Of a stretch of 64,000 nt of DNA, positions 1-12,587 are shown piece by piece. A program made the position numbers and the translations under genes. Origin of the DNA: Apium graveolens (lineage: Eukaryota > Streptophyta > Magnoliopsida > Apiales > Apiaceae); assembly GCF_009905375.1 (NCBI RefSeq), contig NC_133655.1:34480398-34544397 (forward strand). Direction: 5' to 3'. Positions within the stretch are counted from its first letter, which is position 1. The number at the start of each line of letters is the position of its first letter. Below the pieces are notes generated by a model. The model was given only the letters and a program-made list of their open reading frames with translations. It was not told the origin of the DNA and did no database searches.

Positions 1-91
1 CACACCACAACGACCATCAGCACCTACCACCCATACTACTTAACCTACACTAAGGCAATATCTTTGATCATATCTCTCAACTTCACAGACA

Positions 92-2899
92 GTTCAACCT
101 TCATCCTCAGAACCTCCTGTGAAGCCTTCATCTTCCAAGCCTAAGAGGACAAAGACTGTTCCTCAAACACCTCAGAAGAGAAGGAGGATTGTTTTGAGAG
201 ATGAATCTGACAGTGAGGAATAGGTTTCTACATCAGAACCCGTTGTCAAAGAAGCTGAGAAAGTTCCTTCTCAGAAGGATTCTGCAATTGGGGGATCTAG
301 GCTTCTCAAAAGGCTTAGACGAATGACTGTTGATGAAACTCCCAAGGAATCCATATCTTCAAAGAGATACAAGAAACATAGGGCAAAAAGGCCAGTTTCA
401 GATGATGGGGAAGCAACAGCTAAGGAAGGAGATCAGGAATCTCTGATCTCACAAGAATCAGAATCTGCTAAAGCCACTGCTTCTCCATCAACTCCACCTC
501 AGGAAGCTGTTACTGAAAAGGCCAACACACCATCTGTGTCTCCTGTTCAAAAGTCTGTATCTCCTGTTAATACAGGCACAACTGCTAATATAGATATTCA
601 GACCTTGGTTGTGCCTGAAGTCATTTGCTTAGAAGCTCCAACAACAACTAATCCATCAACAGCACCTGTTACTGATGCTGCTCAAAATCTAGACTTCTCT
701 CCTACACCTTCTCTGCATCTAGATGCTGATGATCAGAATATAGGTGAGCATCAGGATATGGCTGTTGATCAGAACTTAGAACCAGATCAGCAATTAGAAG
801 ATGCTGAAGCCTCCATTGCTACTCACACTGATGTTTTATCAGAAGATACTGATTCTGTAAGTTCTGATGCTGCAAATGCTGGAGATACTGATAATGCTGC
901 TCCAAATACAGATGCTGATGAAGCAGGTCCTTTAGGACATGCTCCTCAATAAACTATTCTTAAATCTGAACTTGTTAAGAAGTTTGTTACCAGAGAAGCA
1001 ACAGTGCCTTGGAGTGAAACTCCTGCTGGTCAGGAGTGGACTAAGGAATGGAACTCAATTACTTGTGTTCCATCTGCAAAGAATCTGGCTGAGCACTTGA
1101 CAAAAGCTGATGAGATGTTAAATACTGATGATTTCAAAACACAGCTTAGAGTCACTGCATTGAGTACTAAACATCTTCAAGGTCTCCATTCAACTACTCA
1201 TGCAGAGCTACACAAGATTCAGGAAGAATTCATCAAACAGGACCAAATTCAGAAAATTGACAAGAAAAAGTTCTTCCAACCTACCTTTGACAGGATTGCT
1301 TATATTGAGAAGACTCAAGAGAAACAACAAGCTCAGATTAATGATATTCTGAAAAATCAAGCTTCTCAGCAATCTCAACTTACTGAAATCCAAGCCTCAG
1401 TGGAATTGCTTGTCTCTCTTCTACTACCTGCTGATGCCAAAAAGGGGGAGAAAGTAATTAAGTCCAAATGCAAAACTGACAAGACACTGAAAGGGAAGGA
1501 TGATGAAAGGGATGATCAAGGAAACTCTGGAATGGGTAGAGGTCATAGTCAAGGTAGAGGTTTCTCATCAAGAAAAGCTGAAATCACAAGTCACAGGACA
1601 AGTTCTGATGCCGGAAAAAGAATTAGTTCTGCTACTGGTAAAAGGATAAGTTCTGATGAACTTTTAGATCTTGATGAAGAAATGTCAAGACAGTTATTTC
1701 TTCAGGAAAATCCAGGAATGGACTTGGAGAGTTTAATGGAAGAAGAAGCCAGACTTAAATCAGAAAAAGTCATATCTAAATTTGAAGCTTCTGGTAAAAA
1801 GACACTTCCAAAGATCAAAGGCATTGTGATAAAAGAAAGGACAAATACTGAAGCAATATTGGCTAAATCACAACCGCAGATAGATCCAAGATCCAAGGGT
1901 AAAGAAAAAGTTGGTGAACCTATCAAGGTTTATGTGCCTCCTGAAAATGAAGAAATCACTGATGAAAAGGATGATCTTGCTCTGACTTCAAGAAAAGTTT
2001 CTAAGACAACCTCTGACATAGCTCAAGTTGTTCAGAGTCAAGAGACAGTAAGTTCTGATATTCCGAAGAAGCAAGTAACCTCTGACATAGCTCAAGTTAA
2101 CTTGATATCAGAAGATAAATCAAAGACACTCCTACCAGGATTCACTAAAGCAAAACAGACTCAACCTTTGAAGACTGCTGTAAGTGGTTTTGAAGCAAGA
2201 ATAGTTACTGGAAAGGAAGCAAGAGATAAAACTGGATTGGGAAGTGCTGATGAAAGAAGAATACAGAACACTACCAATGATCCAACTTCCTTGAGTGAAC
2301 CAGGTATTGGAGCAACTCCTGAGAGATTGAATCAACTGGAATCTGTACAAATGGTTTACCATACCTACTTGAAAGAACACATCTTGTTGTACTTTATGAC
2401 AGATGGTAGGGTTTATCATATAAGGCAAAATGCCATTCCATTGAAGTATTTTGAAGAATTGGAGCATGTACTATTCTTACTTCAAGTGGATGACAGATTG
2501 ACAGGAAGTGCTGCAAACTATTTGAAGGATCAGATTCAGAGACATAAAAGGCTTTATTCTGTTAAGTCTGACAGCACATATGTTCCAAAGTACAGAGATC
2601 ACAAGGGTGATATAGTTGAAATAAAGCCCAACACTGCTCAAATTATAACTACCTTTCGGGGTTACAGGGCTGTGGAATTCAATCTTGAGTCTGATAAAGC
2701 TTATTTGATCAGACTAGATCAGGATATAAGAAAATCAAAGATTAATGATCTTAGGGCTGTAATCTTTCAAATTGGTGAAGATAATGCAGAGCTTAAATAT
2801 GCTAAAAGGAGAATGATTGATGAACTCAGATATGCTGAGAGATGTTTGTTGAAGAACTATCTCAGATCAACTCCTGACATCAGAGAGATCAGAAGATGA
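92..2899 (+). pseudogene. 3' ORF (envelope-like position) of SIRE-like copia, C-terminal part, two nonsense codons
   Basis: One reading frame runs from about 92 to the TGA at 2897-2899 and is broken by TAG at 221-223 and TAA at 950-952. An internal ATG lies at 323; the stretch after the second stop has no ATG start and simply continues in frame, so I treat it as one broken gene. The product is very polar. A Ser/Thr/Pro/Asp-rich first third is followed by a Gln/Lys-rich stretch likely to form a coiled coil (about 1200-1420), a Lys-rich middle, and a more ordered C-terminal part (about 2330-2890). I see no membrane segment or signal peptide, so 'envelope' describes position only. Position 1-91 is frame-disrupted (TAA at 41-43). 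Function is unknown for the family. Confidence 0.65.
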
Positions 2900-3094
2900 A
2901 GCCAAGTCAAGATCTACAACTGCTTAAATTCTGATATTTGTACAGACTGAAGTTATTATCAAAATTTAAAGATTGGTAAAGCTTTAAGGACTATAAGTTG
3001 TAGTTATCTAGTCTAATTCTCATGCATTTGTACTTAATGTTTTTGACATCATCAAATATCTGTTAAACTTGTATATTTTGCTAATTTACAAGTT

Positions 3095-3102
3095 GGGGGA
3101 GA
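3095..3102 (+). other. Polypurine tract
   Basis: GGGGGAGA lies immediately upstream of the LTR start TGTTAG and would prime plus-strand DNA synthesis. Confidence 0.7.
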
Positions 3103-3103
3103 T

Positions 3104-3698
3104 TGTTAGATATATTTGATAATGTCATGGCTAATATGATTTATGTTTAGTTTTCAGATCTTACTTAAACAGGATAAGTCAGTACTTACTGGAAGTCAGG
3201 ACTTAAGGATATCAGTACTTACATTATCAGGAGATAATCATCAGAAGATGGATATCAGAACTTAAGTGTTGAAGGACGTTCAAGATAAGGATAGTAGCTG
3301 ATTAAAGGAAAGAAGATCGAGATAAACATAAGAAGAGATATGCATGAAGAAGGAGTTCTATGAAGAATAGAATACTTGGAAGAAAAGATATCTGATTGAT
3401 ATATTTTAGGAAGCAGAATTATATTCCATATCAATTAGCGATTATCTTGTAACTGTGTAGTATATAAACACAGACATAGGGTTTACACTATAAGTGTTAT
3501 CATATTTGAGAATATTATTCATTGTAACTCTAGCAGCTCTCGTGATATTTGTTCATCACTGAGAGGTAACAGTTCCATACTGTAACAGAGTTTATTGTTT
3601 CAATAAAGTTTGTTTTCTGTTACTTGAAATATTAAAAGTTCGATTTGATTGTATTTTTACACTGTATTCACCCTCTCTACAGTGTGTGTGACCTAACA
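3104..3698 (+). repeat. 3' LTR (595 bp) of SIRE-like copia
   Basis: Begins TGTTAG and ends CTAACA, perfect 6-bp inverted termini. It contains a TATA box (3461-3467) and an AATAAA signal (3602-3607), so U3, R and U5 can be roughly placed. A dinucleotide-rich TGTGTG stretch precedes the end. The 5' partner LTR is outside the window, so age and target duplication cannot be judged. Confidence 0.75.
3461..3467 (+). promoter_or_regulatory. LTR core promoter (TATA box) with downstream AATAAA
   Basis: TATATAA in the LTR, followed about 135 bp later by CAATAAAG at 3601-3608, which is the expected promoter then polyadenylation order of an LTR. Confidence 0.5.
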
Positions 3699-5881
3699 AT
3701 ATACTTATCAATACTACGTCTCATCACATTCTATTCGTTACTAGCTTCTAACTACCCTTCGTTTCACCCAAATCCGACGTACGGATTGAGAGTTATGAAT
3801 AAAACAGTCAAAAAATACACGTACAATCATATTATGCATCAATCAGATCACATATAACACGTAGCACATAAGATATTTAATTAAAATAATTATTCAAAGA
3901 GGATTCGGGGTTAAAATGATGTTCCGGGTATTTATTACGAATTTTTGAACATTTTTCAGAATTTAAACGGGACTTCGAATTATTTTTTAATTAAATAATA
4001 GGGTTCGAACACCCGAATATGGCCTTAAAATAATTTTATAATAATTATCGGGCCTTGAAAATAATTTAAAATAATATTATAAAGCTCGAAACTATTTTTC
4101 GAAATTTTTAAATCAATTTTAAATAATTAAATCCAATTAAATAATCAATTAAAATTAATTAATAACTAATTAAATTAATTAATCAATTAATATTTAAATT
4201 AATTGACTAATTAAATAATTAATTATCAACTAAAATTAATTAATTAACTAATTAAGATTTATTTTAGAGATAAAAATAATTTTTCAGAATTAAATATAGA
4301 TTTTTGGAATTTAAAATGAATTTTTAGAAATAAAAATAGAATTTTAAAACAAAATAAACCAAAAACACTTTTCAGAAGTTGAAACTGAAGTCCAGAGAAT
4401 CAAAACCGTGTCACAGACGGGTCAGGAACCGGGTCGCGAAGAACAGGCCTGACCCCCGCCCCTTCCCCAGAACACGGCCACCGGGATAAAATCCGGCGAG
4501 CCAAATTCGTGTTCTTTCATGATTTCTTGGCTATCCTTCGTGATGTTAATCGATTTCATAGCACTGCAGCATCTCAGATATGACCCCAGTTTAATTTCAC
4601 CATCCCTGGAACGCCGTTTCCGACGAACTCGCCATTAACGTCGGCGAGTTCGAAGGTTTTCCGGCGTTAACGATTCAGGCATCCAAAAACGCATATGATT
4701 ACATAAATCAACTTAAAACTTCACGATCTACACTCCTATAACCTCCAAATCCGCCCAGAATCAATCAAATTAAAAATCCTAAATCGAATTTAGAACATTC
4801 AAATATTCAAACCCTAATTTTATTAATTCGAAGATCAAACTCAAATTTAACCATGTTATTGAACTCCAAATTTAACATATAATATACCAAATTGACCAGG
4901 AAGAAATAATCCACACGATTATGCCATCAAATCATATCAAAAACATCAGGAACAAAAGTTCATATTTTAATCCATAATTAATTTGAATTAAAACAATTAA
5001 ACAGAAGATTACCTGATATTTCTAGGTTTGATTTGATGATTGATTATGATTCTATATTTCGAGAGCTTCATTTTGATATATTGTACGCTTGAATCGGAGT
5101 TCGGTAACATCCTCGTTCGTGCGTTTGATTCTCAGGAACGTATCGATTTCTAGGGGTTTTCTCTGTATTTATTGTATTTTTACTGGTTGTAAATGAATAA
5201 ACGAATAAAATAAAATAAGAAATATGCTATTTATATTTACGGAATATTGGTTCATTCTGGATCATTTTGGATCGTTAAATTAGTTACTTAGCCACTAAGT
5301 AACTGCAAAAACGATCCGATTTAATACCTGTATTGGATAATTATCTTAACCAGGCTTTTTATAAAACACTTTATATGAAAACAATGTAATATTATCCCGT
5401 CTTTCGAGAATACGGGTTTTGTTGATTCACCGAAATGATTATCGTATCAAAAATCTTGCGCCGGGCCGCGCATGGGTCAAACCGTAATCCAGATCGAAAA
5501 AGTCAAAACATGAAAAATGTCTGGAACGATCATATTAGGTTAGGAAGGAGTTTTCGGAAGAGTTTCAGGTTGTAAAAATGTAAAAATGGTTGAGGTTGGG
5601 CGATTCCCGGCTTTATAAAATAATTTTGTAATTATTCAGAAAATAATTAATAAATTCATAAATCAATATAAAATCATATAATATTCTAAAAATTACCAGA
5701 AAATTCCTTAATTATCTATATTTTATTCTGGGCATAATAAAATTAACACACTCACATTTTATCACATATATACATCTAAATATTATTATCAATCAGCAGA
5801 TAATTCATCAAAATTCACATAATAATTACATAAAAATAATTTATTGATAAAATAATTACACGCGATATCCCGGATATTACA
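3699..5881 (-). repeat. Gypsy-type LTR fragment, reverse orientation
   Basis: AT-rich DNA without ORFs. Read on the minus strand it begins TGTAATATCCGGG at 5881, a typical LTR start. The stretch 5220-5881 aligns closely with 63125-63744 (both contain the CGAAATGATTATCGTATC segment and the GGGTCAAACCGTA segment), so this is a dispersed LTR family. 4400-4690 is a GC-richer island with CCGGCGAGTTCG-like words. The left edge is cut by the copia 3' LTR at 3698, so the LTR is incomplete. I found no internal gypsy region next to it. Confidence 0.55.
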
Positions 5882-7032
5882 CTACCCCTCTTGGCCTGTG
5901 CTCTTGGTTGAGAGCTTGTTTCAATGGTAACATCCTTTAAGAAGGATGAAACCAGTAATGAGTTAATGTCCTTATTAAGCACTGTAGTTTGTTGATTTTC
6001 ACCCGGTCCCTCACCAGTCTTTCCCACCTTCACACTCCCCTCTTTGTGTTTAGTGGATTTTACAACTGGCATCTTTTGAAAGACACCAGATGGGGCTTTC
6101 TTTGTCTTTGGTTTTGAAACTTTGGATTTGGTAGCTTGGGTAGGCATATGTCTGGTTATTGACACAGATTCCACTGCTACACTAGAAGGCAAAGAAATGG
6201 TTATGGTTGGAAGAGTAGAGACAGTTGAGATTACCTCACTTACCTGAGGTGCCTCCATTACTGGAAAGTAGAAGAGTTGCATCTCTTTGTGGTGGTTTGC
6301 TCTATTTAAATATACAATAATTCTTCTTTCTTGAACCCAACAATCTAACTTGTTGGTTAGGTTCTCAAGCACAATGTCCTCATAGAGGTGGTTAGCAAGC
6401 ATCATGAAAAATCTAGCATAATAAACATTTTTACCCCTCTTATTAAGCTCCCCTAACTTAAACCCCAACTCAAATAAGACTAGATCACTAAAGTTGAAGA
6501 ATTTATCAATCACTAGCATGTAAAGCATGTAGAGCATGGAGATATTAACTGAATCAAAATTGCTAATTTTACCAGAAAATACTTTAGTAACTACATCACA
6601 CAGATAACTCAATTCCTTCCTAAGACCCAACCTCCTAATTTCACTTAATTTAGAAGTAGAGAGTGCATAGCCCATGGAATTAAGCATATTAACAATGTCA
6701 GTGTCTGTGTGTGGAGAAGTTACAGTATTATCAGGAAACTTGAAGCATGTTTTAACAATATCACTATTAACACAGAATTTCTTACCTTTAATCGTGAAAG
6801 TGATGGTCTTGTCGGTTGAATTGTACACTGCAGTTGTCCACATTTCTTCAACAACCTCACAGTAAATGGTGGGTGATTCCAGCATGGCATAGTTGAGTTT
6901 GCAGTTCTTCACAAAATCCATCATTTTGTGGTAGTCGCCAAATTGTTGAATCCCCTTGTTCACTTGAGCCGTAAAATTGTTCTTCTCATAGATAAAACTA
7001 GTTTGAGACATGATTTTGATGAATGGTGCCAT
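5882..7032 (-). pseudogene. 3' ORF N-terminal half, SIRE-like copia, truncated by LTR
   Basis: ATG at 7032 opens a frame that stays open through the element end and reads another 22 codons into the adjacent LTR (to 5815). The first 270 residues look folded: many Phe/Tyr/Leu, motifs such as VEEMWTTAVY and KTCFKFPDN, and a hydrophobic helix-like MLYMLYMLVIDKFF stretch. After about residue 290 it turns into Ser/Thr/Lys-rich low-complexity sequence. It belongs to the family of uncharacterised proteins encoded after pol in SIRE-type elements. The C-terminal half seen at 92-2899 for another copy is absent here. Preceded by a spacer of 527 bp after the pol stop. Function unknown. Confidence 0.7.
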
Positions 7033-7559
7033 TGTTAGAGAATAAGAACTTACAGAGAGAGAGAGAGAGTAATTGCTTTTGAGACAGAAAGAAGTTAGAG
7101 CAGATGAATTGAGAATGATAAAAGAAAAGAATTGGAAATGAATTTTGCTATTATACTATCTCAAAAATAACGGTCAAAAGTAATAAAGTAAAATAAAGTG
7201 ACCAATAAAAATTGCCCAAAATAGTCGTTTAAAAAATAAACTGTAAAAATTTCATCACTTATTCGTCGTGTTATGCTTACAAACTGTAAGTATACTCGAT
7301 GGATAATGTTCAGAAAATCAACGGCTAGTAATGAGACAATTCGACGGATGAGGATAAATCAGTTATCCGTCGAGTTATAAAATATTTCAGAAAAATAATT
7401 GATTTTTATTAACAAATTGTACATCGACGGATGATCGAACTCGATGGATAATGATCATCTGTCGGGATGTAAATTTTGACTTAGCCAAAATTTCATCCAA
7501 GATTGAAAAATTAATTAAATTTCTGGCTGCATTACAACTTGCAAAATATCTGAAAAGAT
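7033..7559 (-). other. Pol to 3'-ORF spacer with repeated CGACGGAT-type motif
   Basis: No ORF. Contains a GA dinucleotide run at about 7052-7070 and a cluster of related words on both strands between 7294 and 7466 (CTCGATGGATAAT, TTCGACGGATGA, TTATCCGTCGAG, ATCGACGGATGA). The same words recur in the integrase-RT linker (9366-9473) and at 10401-10439. Confidence 0.6.
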
Positions 7560-10284
7560 TCAAGAGTAATTAAGCATACCTAACTCACTTACCAACCTTG
7601 AAAAGGTGGATTCATCCAGTGGCTTGGTAAATATATCTACAAGCTATTTTTCACTTGGAACAAAATATAGTTCCACAGTACCATTCATCACATGTTCCCT
7701 TATGAAGTGGTACTTGATGTCTATGTGCTTTGTTCTTGAATGTTGTACTGGATTTTCAGTGATGGCAATTGCACTTGTGTTATCACAGAAAATAAGAATT
7801 CTTTCCACTTGCAGACCATAGTCTAGCAATTGGTTTTTCATGCACAAAATCTGTGCACAGCAACTGCCAGCAGCAATATATTCAGCTTCAGCTGTAGAAT
7901 TAGAAATTGAATTTTGCTTTTTATTGAACCAGGACACAAGCTTGTTTCCTAGAAATTGGCAGGTTCTTGTTGTACTTTTTCTATCAATTCTGCAACCTGC
8001 ATAATCTGCATCTGAATAACCAGTTAGATCAAAACCAGAATCTCTAGGGTACCAAATGCCAAGTTTTGGTGTTCCCTTGAGATATCTGAAAATTCTCTTA
8101 ATAGCTACTAAGTGAGATTCTCTAGGATCAACCTAAAATCTAGCACAAAAACATGTAGCAAATATTTATATCTGGCCTACTAGCTGTTAAGTATAGAAGT
8201 GAGCCAACCATGCCTCTGTAACTTGAAATATCCACAGACTTTTCAGTAGTGTTTAATTTAAGTTTAGTTGCAGTGGCCATGAGAGTTTTTGCAGATGTGC
8301 AATCCATTAGTTCAAACTTCTTTAAAAGATCATAAATTTATTTAGTTTGACTAATGAATATTCCATCACTAACTTCTTAACTTGCAAACCAAGAAAGTAA
8401 GTTAGTTCTCCCATCATGCTCATTTCATACTTACTTTGCATCAATTTGGCAAACTTTTTGCAAAGTTTTTCATCTGTAGAGCCAAAAATAATGCCATCTA
8501 CATAAATTTGAACAAGTATGCTAGAGCCATTAACATTTCTAAAGAATAAAGTTTTCTCTATAGTACCTCTAGTGAAGTGATTCTCTAAAAGAAACTTTAA
8601 CAACGTGTCATACTAGGCTCTAAGTGCTTGCTTCAATCCATAGAGTGCTTTTAAAAGATAGTATACATGATCAGGTAGATTTGGATCTTCAAAACCAGGA
8701 GGCTATCTGACATAGACTTCCTCCTCCAAATCTCCATTTAGAAAGGCACTCTTGACATCCATTTGATAGACCTTAAAATTGGCATGGGCTGCATAGGCTA
8801 AGAAGATTCTGATGGCTTCAAGTCTTGCAATAGGAGCAAAGGTTTCATCAAAATCTATTCCTTCTTGTTGACAATAGCCCTTAGCAACCAATCTAGCTTT
8901 GTTCCTGACTACTATGCCATTTTCATCCATCTTGTTTCTGAATACCCATTTGGTGTCTATTGGATTCTTTCCTTTAGGCTTGGGTACCAGCTTCCATACA
9001 TTGTTCCTTTCAAATTGGTTTAGCTCCTCCTGCATAGCTAAAATCCAATCAGGATCCAACAAAGCTTCTTCTACCTTCTTTGGTTCTTCCTTAGATAGAA
9101 AACTGCTATATAGACATTCTTCTTGAGTTGCTCTCCTTGTTTGAACTCTAGAAGATACATCACCAATGATGAGCTCAAATGGGCGATCCTTTGTCCATTT
9201 TCTTTGTTGAGGTAGATTAGCTATAGATTAAGAGGCCTCATTGTTGTCTTGATGTGTGATTGAGTTTTGATTATTGGAAACTCCCCCTGAGTTTGTAAAT
9301 CTATGATTTAAAAAAGAGGGACTTTCTGTAAGTGATCTATTCTGACTTTCAGCTTCTTTTGATGACCCGACGGAGAGTGAATTTTGAGTTCCGACGGATG
9401 AAGCTGATTGTCTCTCGATGATGCAGATTGTCTACCGACGGATGAGGCATTTTGTAACTCGATGGATGGTGAGTTATTAGCTTCATTAGTTGTAGATTTT
9501 TCTGCACTATCCTTATTAGTAGTTTCTTGATCACTTTCATCATCACTGTCATCACTAACCATCTCCACATTGACAAAATTGAGGCTCTCATGGTAATCTC
9601 CATCTTGCAGTCCTTCAATATTTTTATCATCAAACACAACATGTATTGATTCCATAACAATGTTGGTTCTCAGATTGTAGACTCTGTATGCTTTACCAAC
9701 AACATATCCAACAAAAATTCCTTCATCTGCTTTAGCATCAAACTTCCCACTCTGATCAGTTTGATTTCTCAAGATATAACATTTGCAGCCAAAGACATGA
9801 AGAAAGTTTAGAGTTGGCTTCTTGTTCTTGAACAATTGGTAGGGAGTCATGCATTTTTCCTGATTAACCAAAGAAATATTCTGAGTGTAGCATGCAGTAT
9901 TTACAGCTTCAGCCCAGAAGTAGGTTGGTAACTTTGATTCTTCAAGCATTATCCTTGCAGCTTCAATAAGTGATCTGTTCTTTCTTTCTACTACTCCATT
10001 TTTTTGTGGAGTTCTTGCTGCTGAAAACTCATGCATAATCCCATTCTCTTCACAAAATACTCTCATAACAGAATTCTTGAACTCAGTTCCATTGTCACTC
10101 CTGATTCTTCTAACTTTGAAATCAGGATGATTGTTGACTTGCCTTATGTGATTGATGATGATTTCACTAGCCTCATCTTTAGACTTTAGGAAATATGTCC
10201 AAGCGAAATTTGAGAAATCATCTACAATTACTAGGCAAAATCTTTTCCTTGAGATGGACAACACATTGACTGGTCCAATTACTT
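7560..10284 (-). pseudogene. Copia pol: integrase core, RT, RNase H (SIRE-like), broken
   Basis: Read right to left. Integrase core at 10284-9690 shows the D,D,E residues in VDDFSNF, RSDNGTEF and VVERKNR. It is followed by a long acidic linker. RT at 9062-8320 has [13 protein letters not shown] and the active site as YVDG instead of YVDD (about 8490), so catalysis is probably lost. RNase H at 7940-7560 has STAEAEYIAA, CDNTSAI, HIDIKYHFIRE and DIFTKPLDE. In-frame stops include 8703-8705 and 7641-7643, and there are further interruptions between 7940 and 8320. Without gag and protease, this copy cannot be autonomous. Confidence 0.85.
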
Positions 10285-10424
10285 ATATGTTACTATAGAA
10301 TCTATATAAAGGTGTTTGCAGAAATGTGCTACATGACTTATTGTTACATAAGCTACTCATTCAATGGATGTCAAATCATCATCCTTAGGGACTATATTGA
10401 GTCATCCGTCGGGACTATATCTGA

Positions 10425-10866
10425 TTATCCGTCGAGTGCTATATTTTTCACTAAATTGAATCTACTAAAGTGTTTTGTTAATGAAATCATCAAGTTCACA
10501 ACATATTCCCAACATCTTCCATCCTTGGAAATTCTGCTCATCCTTTTTACCTTGCATTCTTCTGATCTTTTAATGTACATTTCAATCTCCTCATCATACT
10601 TCCTTTTCATCTCCTCGTATTCAGCCTCATTCCTTGCTCTTCTTTCCTCCCTTACTATCAACCATTCAGCTAAAACAGATCTCCATGCTCTTGTAGCAGT
10701 ATCCTTTTCCTTCAGTAAACTTATCACTCTCTTGATTTCTGTGGGTGAAAAGGTATCCATTAAGTTGCATCCAAGAAATGTGAAGGACCCATCTTCATAG
10801 TAGATTCTTACTTCCCTTAATATTACAACCCAAACCCTGACTATTTCCTCTGCTAGTTGTTGAAAG
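10425..10866 (-). pseudogene. C-terminal end of the second SIRE-like 3' ORF, beyond the nested insertion
   Basis: Open frame of about 147 codons ending TAA at 10425. It has a YYEDGSF motif, then an amphipathic, charged helix rich in Arg/Glu/Lys (REERRARNEAEYEEMKRK) predicted to coil. This resembles in layout the C-terminus of the 3' ORF at 2330-2890 (there, YFMTDGRV followed by a charged helical tail). It joins in frame to sequence ending at 21940. The stop codon falls inside a CTCGACGGATAA word. Confidence 0.6.
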
Positions 10867-12573
10867 TGAAGGGTTTTTAGCACATAAACGCACCGAAAAT
10901 GTAAATTTAATCTTAAAAAAACCGAAACCCTCCGCAGGATCCATGTGAAAAATAATATTTAATTCGTAGTTCAGTGTGTTTACCTTAATAAGCTTTACGT
11001 TAATGGAAAGATGGAGGTCTTTAATAGCGATCCAAGAACGATGAACGGAGATCCTTAGCAGCTGCTCCTCAAGTGTGAAGCACTCCACCGGTATCCACCA
11101 AGAACACGATGTAATGAAGGAGGAGGAGATGGAGAGAATTAGGGTTTTGTAAATCTTTTTGGTTGAGGCAAAAAATAGGGTTTATAATAGTATATTTATA
11201 GGCAAAATTTTCAGCTGAAAATTTTCCCATAAAATATTATTATTATTAACCCTTTATTATTCTCACTAATAATTAAAACACCTTTTAATTATTAATCCTT
11301 TTCCTAAACTCTTTAGAAATAATTCTCTCACTTGATTTAATTTCCAAAAATTAAATTCTTAATTAATAATATTAAGAACCTTTTCTTAATTAATTTATAA
11401 TCAATTAAATCTCATTTCATCAATTATTAAATTTGCCAATTAATTATTTATTTCATAAATAAATAATTATCAGCCATTATTAATTAATTCCTCCACCATT
11501 AAATCATTCTCTTTTATTGTGTGACCCTGTAGGTTCAATATTAAGTCGGTAGTAGAAATAAATAATAATAAAACTATTTTATCATTATTTATATAAATTC
11601 TGTAATTCATTAAATATGATTAATTAATTAATCATATATATTCTACATCGTGAGGGATTCTTCTCAGCATATCGCGACTATCCGGATAATACAAATTCAC
11701 TGCTTAGAATACCAAGAACCTATTCAGTGAGTAGTAACCGTACAATTAATTCCTTCTACCCTGCAATGTCATGATTAAATACAAGGCATGGAACTTGTGT
11801 CAAGCCTATCTTATTTAATCACTTGCTTTCCCATTTACTATGCTTAGTTCTATTTAATGTAAATTAGAAACCCCTTTCTAATTTCATTCACTCTGGCCAG
11901 AGATTCCTGAACTAACATAAGTGGATCAGCATTGAACATTCTCTTCCTACACTGGAAGGGGTAGATCCTTTATTGATCATACACTATCTTCGTGTATAAA
12001 TTCCTATACCCAGTAGAGCCCTTATAATTGTCCCTTAAGACTAAGAACTAAACCAAAGCATAGTTCAGTGTACACAAGATGACTATGATGACCTCAAGTC
12101 TAAGGATACTTGTACAACTATCACTATGTGAACAACTGTTGACACATGAGTGAACTCCATCAGTTGTTCAGCTGTGTGAGTCATGTTCAGTGAACTTATT
12201 CTATAATAAGCACCTACATACTAGCTATAGTGTCACCACACAAATGTCTATGAGAACAGACATCCTTCATAATAAAGCAAGCATAGTATGTACCGATCTT
12301 TACGGATTATTAATTACCAGTTAGTAATCCTATGACCAGGAACTATTTAAGTTTAGAGTTATCATCTTTTAGGTCTCATTATTATGATCTCATCACAATC
12401 CATAAAAAGCTTTAATCTAAACTGTGGTATATCTTATTTAAACATTTAAATAGATAGAGCCCGCAATAAAATCAAAACAAGCCTTTTATTAATATCAATG
12501 AAATCAAAACAGATTACATAAAAGTTATTCCTAAATCCTCATACATGATTGGACTTAGGACATATCTCTTTCA
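10867..12573 (-). repeat. 3' LTR (1707 bp) of nested copia
   Basis: Same length as the copy at 20233-21939 but visibly diverged, with tens of substitutions by eye. It carries CTATAAATATA on the minus strand (11191-11201) followed by an AAACCCTAATTCTCTCC-type leader, and a 22-bp perfect palindrome at 11204-11225 just upstream of that TATA box. Confidence 0.9.
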
Positions 12574-12586
12574 ATCTCCCACTTGT
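12574..12586 (-). other. Polypurine tract of nested copia
   Basis: On the minus strand ACAAGTGGGAGAT abuts the 3' LTR start TGAAAGAG at 12573. Confidence 0.6.
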
Positions 12587-12587
12587 A

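Larger units (their letters stand above)
1..3698 (+). mobile_element. SIRE/Maximus-like Ty1/copia retrotransposon, 3' end only
   Basis: The window opens inside the extra 3' ORF of a copia element and runs through a polypurine tract into the 3' LTR. No gag, integrase or reverse transcriptase lies in the window for this copy. The order long hydrophilic 3' ORF, GGGGGAGA tract, LTR with TGTTAG...CTAACA ends is the arrangement known for SIRE/Maximus-type copia elements. The 5' part lies outside the window. Confidence 0.75.
5882..10284 (-). mobile_element. SIRE-like Ty1/copia fragment (integrase to 3' ORF)
   Basis: Minus-strand order is integrase, RT, RNase H, spacer, 3' ORF, which is the copia domain order plus the SIRE-type extra ORF. 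The 5' side (gag, protease, start of integrase) is missing at about 10284. The 3' side stops where a gypsy LTR begins at 5881. No LTR of its own is visible. Confidence 0.8.

Noticed and set aside
92..2899. Calling the 3' ORF a true envelope glycoprotein
   Set aside because: No signal peptide, transmembrane segment or Cys-rich ectodomain is visible; only the position resembles env.
5815..5881. C-terminal 22 residues of the long 3' ORF frame
   Set aside because: They are encoded by the adjacent gypsy LTR, so I end the gene at 5882.
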